A stretch of DNA of 43,225 nucleotides from Salinicola sp. GTDB taxonomy: Bacteria > Pseudomonadota > Gammaproteobacteria > Pseudomonadales > Halomonadaceae. Made by a program: the position numbers and the translations under genes. The notes beneath the pieces are model-generated. The model ran no database searches and was not told where the DNA came from. It saw nothing but the letters and a program-made list of their open reading frames with translations. Positions 40,848 through 43,225 of this stretch are shown here, piece by piece. The DNA is taken from assembly GCA_002695065.1 (NCBI GenBank), contig NZNW01000030.1:1-43225 (forward strand), written 5' to 3'. The number at the start of each line of letters is the position of its first letter. Position 1 is the first letter of the stretch.

Positions 40848-42392
40848 ATGGCGAACCAGGACAACCCGCAATCTCCTTCCGATGCACCGCATGAAGCTCA
40901 GGAAGAAAACCGGCTGATCGCGGAGCGCCGTGCCAAGCTGGCGGCCCGCCGCGAGCAGGCGGCGGAGCAGGGCGGCAGCGCCTTCCCCAACGATTTCCGG
41001 CGCGACAGTCTGGCGGCGGATCTGCAGGCGGAACTTGGCGACAAGGAGAAGCCCGAGCTCGAGGCGCTCGACCGCCAGGCTGCCGTTGCCGGCCGCATCA
41101 TGCGCAAGCGCGGGCCGTTCGTGGTGATCCAGGACGCTTCCGGGCAGATCCAGTTCTACGTCGACAAGAAGGGCCTGCCCGCCGAACTGCTGGAGGATAT
41201 CCAGAGCTGGGATATCGGCGATATCGTCGCCGGCCGCGGCCCGGTCCACAAGTCCGGCAAGGGCGATCTCTACGTCATGCTGGTCGAGGCCAAGCTGCTG
41301 ACCAAGAGCCTGCGGCCGCTGCCGGACAAGTTCCACGGCCTGACCGATCTGGAAGCGCGCTATCGTCAGCGCTACGTCGACCTGATCATGAACCCGCAGT
41401 CGCGGCGGGTGTTCGAGGTGCGCTCCGGTGTCATCGCCGCGATCCGCCGGTTCATGGTCGAGCGGGGCTTCATGGAGGTCGAGACGCCGATGCTGCAGCC
41501 GATCCCCGGCGGCGCCACGGCGCGACCGTTCACCACGCACCACAACGCGCTGGATATCGACATGTATCTGCGTATCGCGCCGGAGCTCTATCTCAAGCGG
41601 CTGGTCGTCGGCGGGTTCGAGCGGGTATTCGAGATCAACCGCAACTTCCGCAACGAAGGCCTGTCGACGCGGCACAATCCCGAATTCACCATGCTCGAGT
41701 TCTACTGGGCCTACGCCGACTATCGCGATCTGCTCGACCTGACCGAGGCGATGATCCGTGACGCCGCCGAGCAGGTGCTGGGTACGACCACCGTCACCTA
41801 CCAGGGCACCGACTACGACCTGGGGCAGCCGTTCCGCCGGCTGACCCTGCGCCAGTCGATTCTCGAGTACGGTGGCGAGGTCGAGGGCGGCGCCATCGGC
41901 GAAGCCGACATCGACACCCTCGAGGCCGCCAGGGTGACCTGTGAGCGCCTGGGCATCGCGACCAAGCCGAGCTGGGGGCTGGGCAAGCTGCAGACCGAGA
42001 TCTTCGAGGAGGTCGCAGAAGCCAGGCTCGATCAGCCGACCTTCATTACCGAGTATCCGGCCGAGGTCAGCCCGCTGGCGCGACGCAACGATACCAACCC
42101 CCATGTCACCGACCGCTTCGAGTTCTTCGTCGGCGGGCGCGAGATCGCCAACGGCTTCTCCGAGCTCAACGATGCCGAGGACCAGGCCGAGCGCTTCGCG
42201 GCCCAGGCCGCCGAGAAGGACGCCGGTGACCTCGAGGCGATGTACTACGATGCCGACTACGTGCGCGCACTGGAGTACGGCATGCCGCCGACCGCCGGCG
42301 AGGGCATCGGCATCGACCGGCTGGTGATGCTGTTGACCGACAGTCCGTCGATTCGGGATGTGTTGCTGTTCCCGGCGATGCGTCCGGAATAA
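40848..42392 (+). CDS. lysS: Lysyl-tRNA synthetase, class II
   Basis: 514 residues; E. coli LysS has 505. It charges tRNA-Lys. The N-terminal OB-fold anticodon-binding domain (about 70-190) includes [24 protein letters not shown]. Class II motif 1 lies in [17 protein letters not shown]. Motif 2 is [23 protein letters not shown], and motif 3 is [22 protein letters not shown] near the end. ATG 40848 has CAGGCGA upstream. prfB-lysS order is conserved. The leader directly abuts the TAGCTTC repeat. Confidence 0.98.
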   Translation: MANQDNPQSPSDAPHEAQEENRLIAERRAKLAARREQAAEQGGSAFPNDFRRDSLAADLQAELGDKEKPELEALDRQAAVAGRIMRKRGPFVVIQDASGQIQFYVDKKGLPAELLEDIQSWDIGDIVAGRGPVHKSGKGDLYVMLVEAKLLTKSLRPLPDKFHGLTDLEARYRQRYVDLIMNPQSRRVFEVRSGVIAAIRRFMVERGFMEVETPMLQPIPGGATARPFTTHHNALDIDMYLRIAPELYLKRLVVGGFERVFEINRNFRNEGLSTRHNPEFTMLEFYWAYADYRDLLDLTEAMIRDAAEQVLGTTTVTYQGTDYDLGQPFRRLTLRQSILEYGGEVEGGAIGEADIDTLEAARVTCERLGIATKPSWGLGKLQTEIFEEVAEARLDQPTFITEYPAEVSPLARRNDTNPHVTDRFEFFVGGREIANGFSELNDAEDQAERFAAQAAEKDAGDLEAMYYDADYVRALEYGMPPTAGEGIGIDRLVMLLTDSPSIRDVLLFPAMRPE

Positions 42393-42396
42393 TACG

Positions 42397-42459
42397 GAGC
42401 TACGAGCTACGAGCTACGGGCTACGGGCTACGGGCTACGGGCTACGGGCTACGAGCTTG
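42397..42459. repeat. Heptanucleotide tandem repeat (GAGCTAC)3(GGGCTAC)5 after lysS
   Basis: Three copies of GAGCTAC (42397-42417), five of GGGCTAC (42418-42452) and a degenerate GAGCTTG. It starts 4 bp after the lysS stop. Same 7-bp period and AGCT/GGCT core as the repeat before lysS, but a different unit. Confidence 0.97.
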
Positions 42460-42521
42460 CGAACTTTGCGTTTCTGGTGAGACTTGCAGTCGCGGCTCGC
42501 GGCGCAGCCGGGTAAGAGTTA

Positions 42522-42551
42522 TTGGTCAGGGGCGCGCCTAGCGCCCATAAT
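42522..42551 (+). promoter_or_regulatory. Candidate promoter overlapping a hairpin, before the acidic small protein
   Basis: TTGGTC (42522-42527), 18-bp spacer, CATAAT (42546-42551). Inside the spacer GGGCGC-GCCTA-GCGCCC (42530-42546) forms an inverted repeat that could be an operator. The ATG of the next gene is 55 bp further. Confidence 0.5.
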
Positions 42552-42606
42552 GGCAGCGGTTCGAATTCCGCCGACCCCGTGCGGTTCCCAAGAAGAGGTG
42601 ACACCG

Positions 42607-42993
42607 ATGAAGCTGCTCAACCGTTCCGCGCTGAGCGTCAAGCCGACCCAGGCGTTCGTCGACTGGGTCAACTCGTTGGAGCCGACTGTCGGTGAAGACG
42701 ACCTGACGCTCGACGACATCGCTGGCGAGAATACCGTCTATCTCATTCCCGAGATGGATACGCCGGAAGCCCTGCAGGCCTATGTCGGAGAGCGCTACTA
42801 CGACATCCTCGAGACCGAGCTGCGAGCCTGGGAGGAGGATGAGCGTCAGTGGCCGGAGAGCCTGAACTGGGCGCTGTTCGAGACGTTTCTCACCCTGGAA
42901 CACAGCTATCTGGCGGTGGATCTCGACGACGAGGCCGAGCTGGAAACCTCCGAAGTCGACGACGAGCTGCTGATGGAGACCGACGAGGAGTGA
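42607..42993 (+). CDS. Conserved acidic protein of unknown function
   Basis: 128 residues from ATG 42607 behind AAGAGGTG; an in-frame ATG at 42484 would run through the promoter hairpin. The N-terminus MKLLNRSALSVKPTQAFVDWVNSLEP is a pattern I recall from small uncharacterised proteobacterial proteins. Middle part EALQAYVGERYYDILETELRAW, then a very acidic tail (about 30 residues, mostly D and E). No signal or membrane segment. No function can be assigned. Confidence 0.8.
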   Translation: MKLLNRSALSVKPTQAFVDWVNSLEPTVGEDDLTLDDIAGENTVYLIPEMDTPEALQAYVGERYYDILETELRAWEEDERQWPESLNWALFETFLTLEHSYLAVDLDDEAELETSEVDDELLMETDEE

Positions 42994-43039
42994 TGGGCCG
43001 GATGTTGCTTGAGGGCGGTGCCGAGCGCTTCTTCAGTCC

Positions 43040-43225
43040 ATGCTGAAGCGGCTGTTCGAGGAGCGGACGGGGGACGACGGTCTACCCGGGCGTGAACGCA
43101 AGCTGGCGCTGCTGGCGATGATCACTGGCACCCAGATGGCGGTGCTGGACAACGGCATCGTCAACATTGCCCTTCCCACGCTGGCCAAAGAGCTGGCGAT
43201 CAGTGGCTCCGAATCGATCTGGATC
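43040..43225 (+). CDS. MFS transporter, DHA2 drug-efflux type, N-terminal part (partial)
   Basis: ATG 43040 and open to the window end (62 codons). After a charged cytoplasmic start (MLKRLFEERTGDDGLPGRER) the first helix begins: LALLAMITGTQMAVLDNGIVNIALPTLAKEL. The LD-x-x-IVNIALP motif in helix 1 is typical of 14-helix DHA2 drug:H+ antiporters. The ribosome site is poor, so the true start is uncertain. The substrate is unknown. Confidence 0.8.
   Translation, partial: MLKRLFEERTGDDGLPGRERKLALLAMITGTQMAVLDNGIVNIALPTLAKELAISGSESIWI

Noticed and set aside
42551-42580. tRNA gene suggested by GGTTCGAATTCC
   Set aside because: No acceptor stem, D-arm or anticodon arm can be built from the upstream bases; only a 4-bp stem with an 8-nt loop remains.

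Overview
The window is GC-rich, gene-dense chromosomal DNA from a gammaproteobacterium. The core order (trmD-rplS, xerD, dsbC, hom, thrC, recJ ... prfB, lysS) and the protein sequences suggest Halomonadaceae (Halomonas/Salinicola-like). This assignment is an inference from memory of gene order and sequence style, not a search. I saw no insertion sequence, CRISPR array, intact tRNA or rRNA.

Layout. (1) 1-7966, plus strand: housekeeping block with the trmD 3' end, rplS, xerD, dsbC, hom (TTG start, overlapped by a Thr-rich leader ORF), thrC, a GST-like gene and recJ. (2) 8262-14044: a YitT-type membrane protein (+), then a minus-strand metal operon (MerR regulator, Cu(I) P1B-ATPase, a 24-residue membrane peptide, a VOC protein). 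The first three genes of that operon are joined by ATGA overlaps. A FadL/OmpP1 outer-membrane protein (+) follows. (3) 14337-17804: an 1155-residue acidic protein with hydrophobic central segments and three 106-residue repeats carrying paired EF-hand-like loops. (4) 17901-39330, minus strand: about 21 kb devoted to peptide use. It holds an exported M13 peptidase, a tonB-exbB-exbD-TonB receptor operon, an exported M3 peptidase, an Opp-type ABC importer (oppB, oppC, fused oppDF), four oppA paralogs and a YkfC-like NlpC/P60 peptidase. (5) 39540-43225, plus strand: prfB with its programmed frameshift, lysS between two different heptanucleotide tandem repeats, a conserved acidic small protein, and the 5' end of an MFS/DHA2 exporter.

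How the genes may work together. In E. coli the order is xerD-dsbC-recJ-prfB-lysS. Here hom-thrC sits between dsbC and recJ (as in Pseudomonas), and about 31.6 kb separates recJ from prfB. The peptide region reads as one pathway: a TonB-energised receptor brings polypeptides across the outer membrane, signal-peptide-bearing M13 and M3 peptidases cut them in the periplasm, several OppA proteins capture the products, OppBC-DF imports them, and a leaderless YkfC-like enzyme could process murein-type peptides inside.

Regulation visible in the sequence. The tonB operon is preceded by a near-consensus sigma-54 -24/-12 element and, about 300 bp upstream, a GCAC-N7-GTGC palindrome of NtrC type. AAnAAnAA tracts (Hfq/Crc CA-motif form) lie at the translation starts of the TonB receptor, exbB, exbD, pepF (two copies), oppA2 and oppA3. 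Together these suggest a peptide-scavenging regulon under nitrogen and carbon-catabolite control, which is the most interesting hypothesis in the window.
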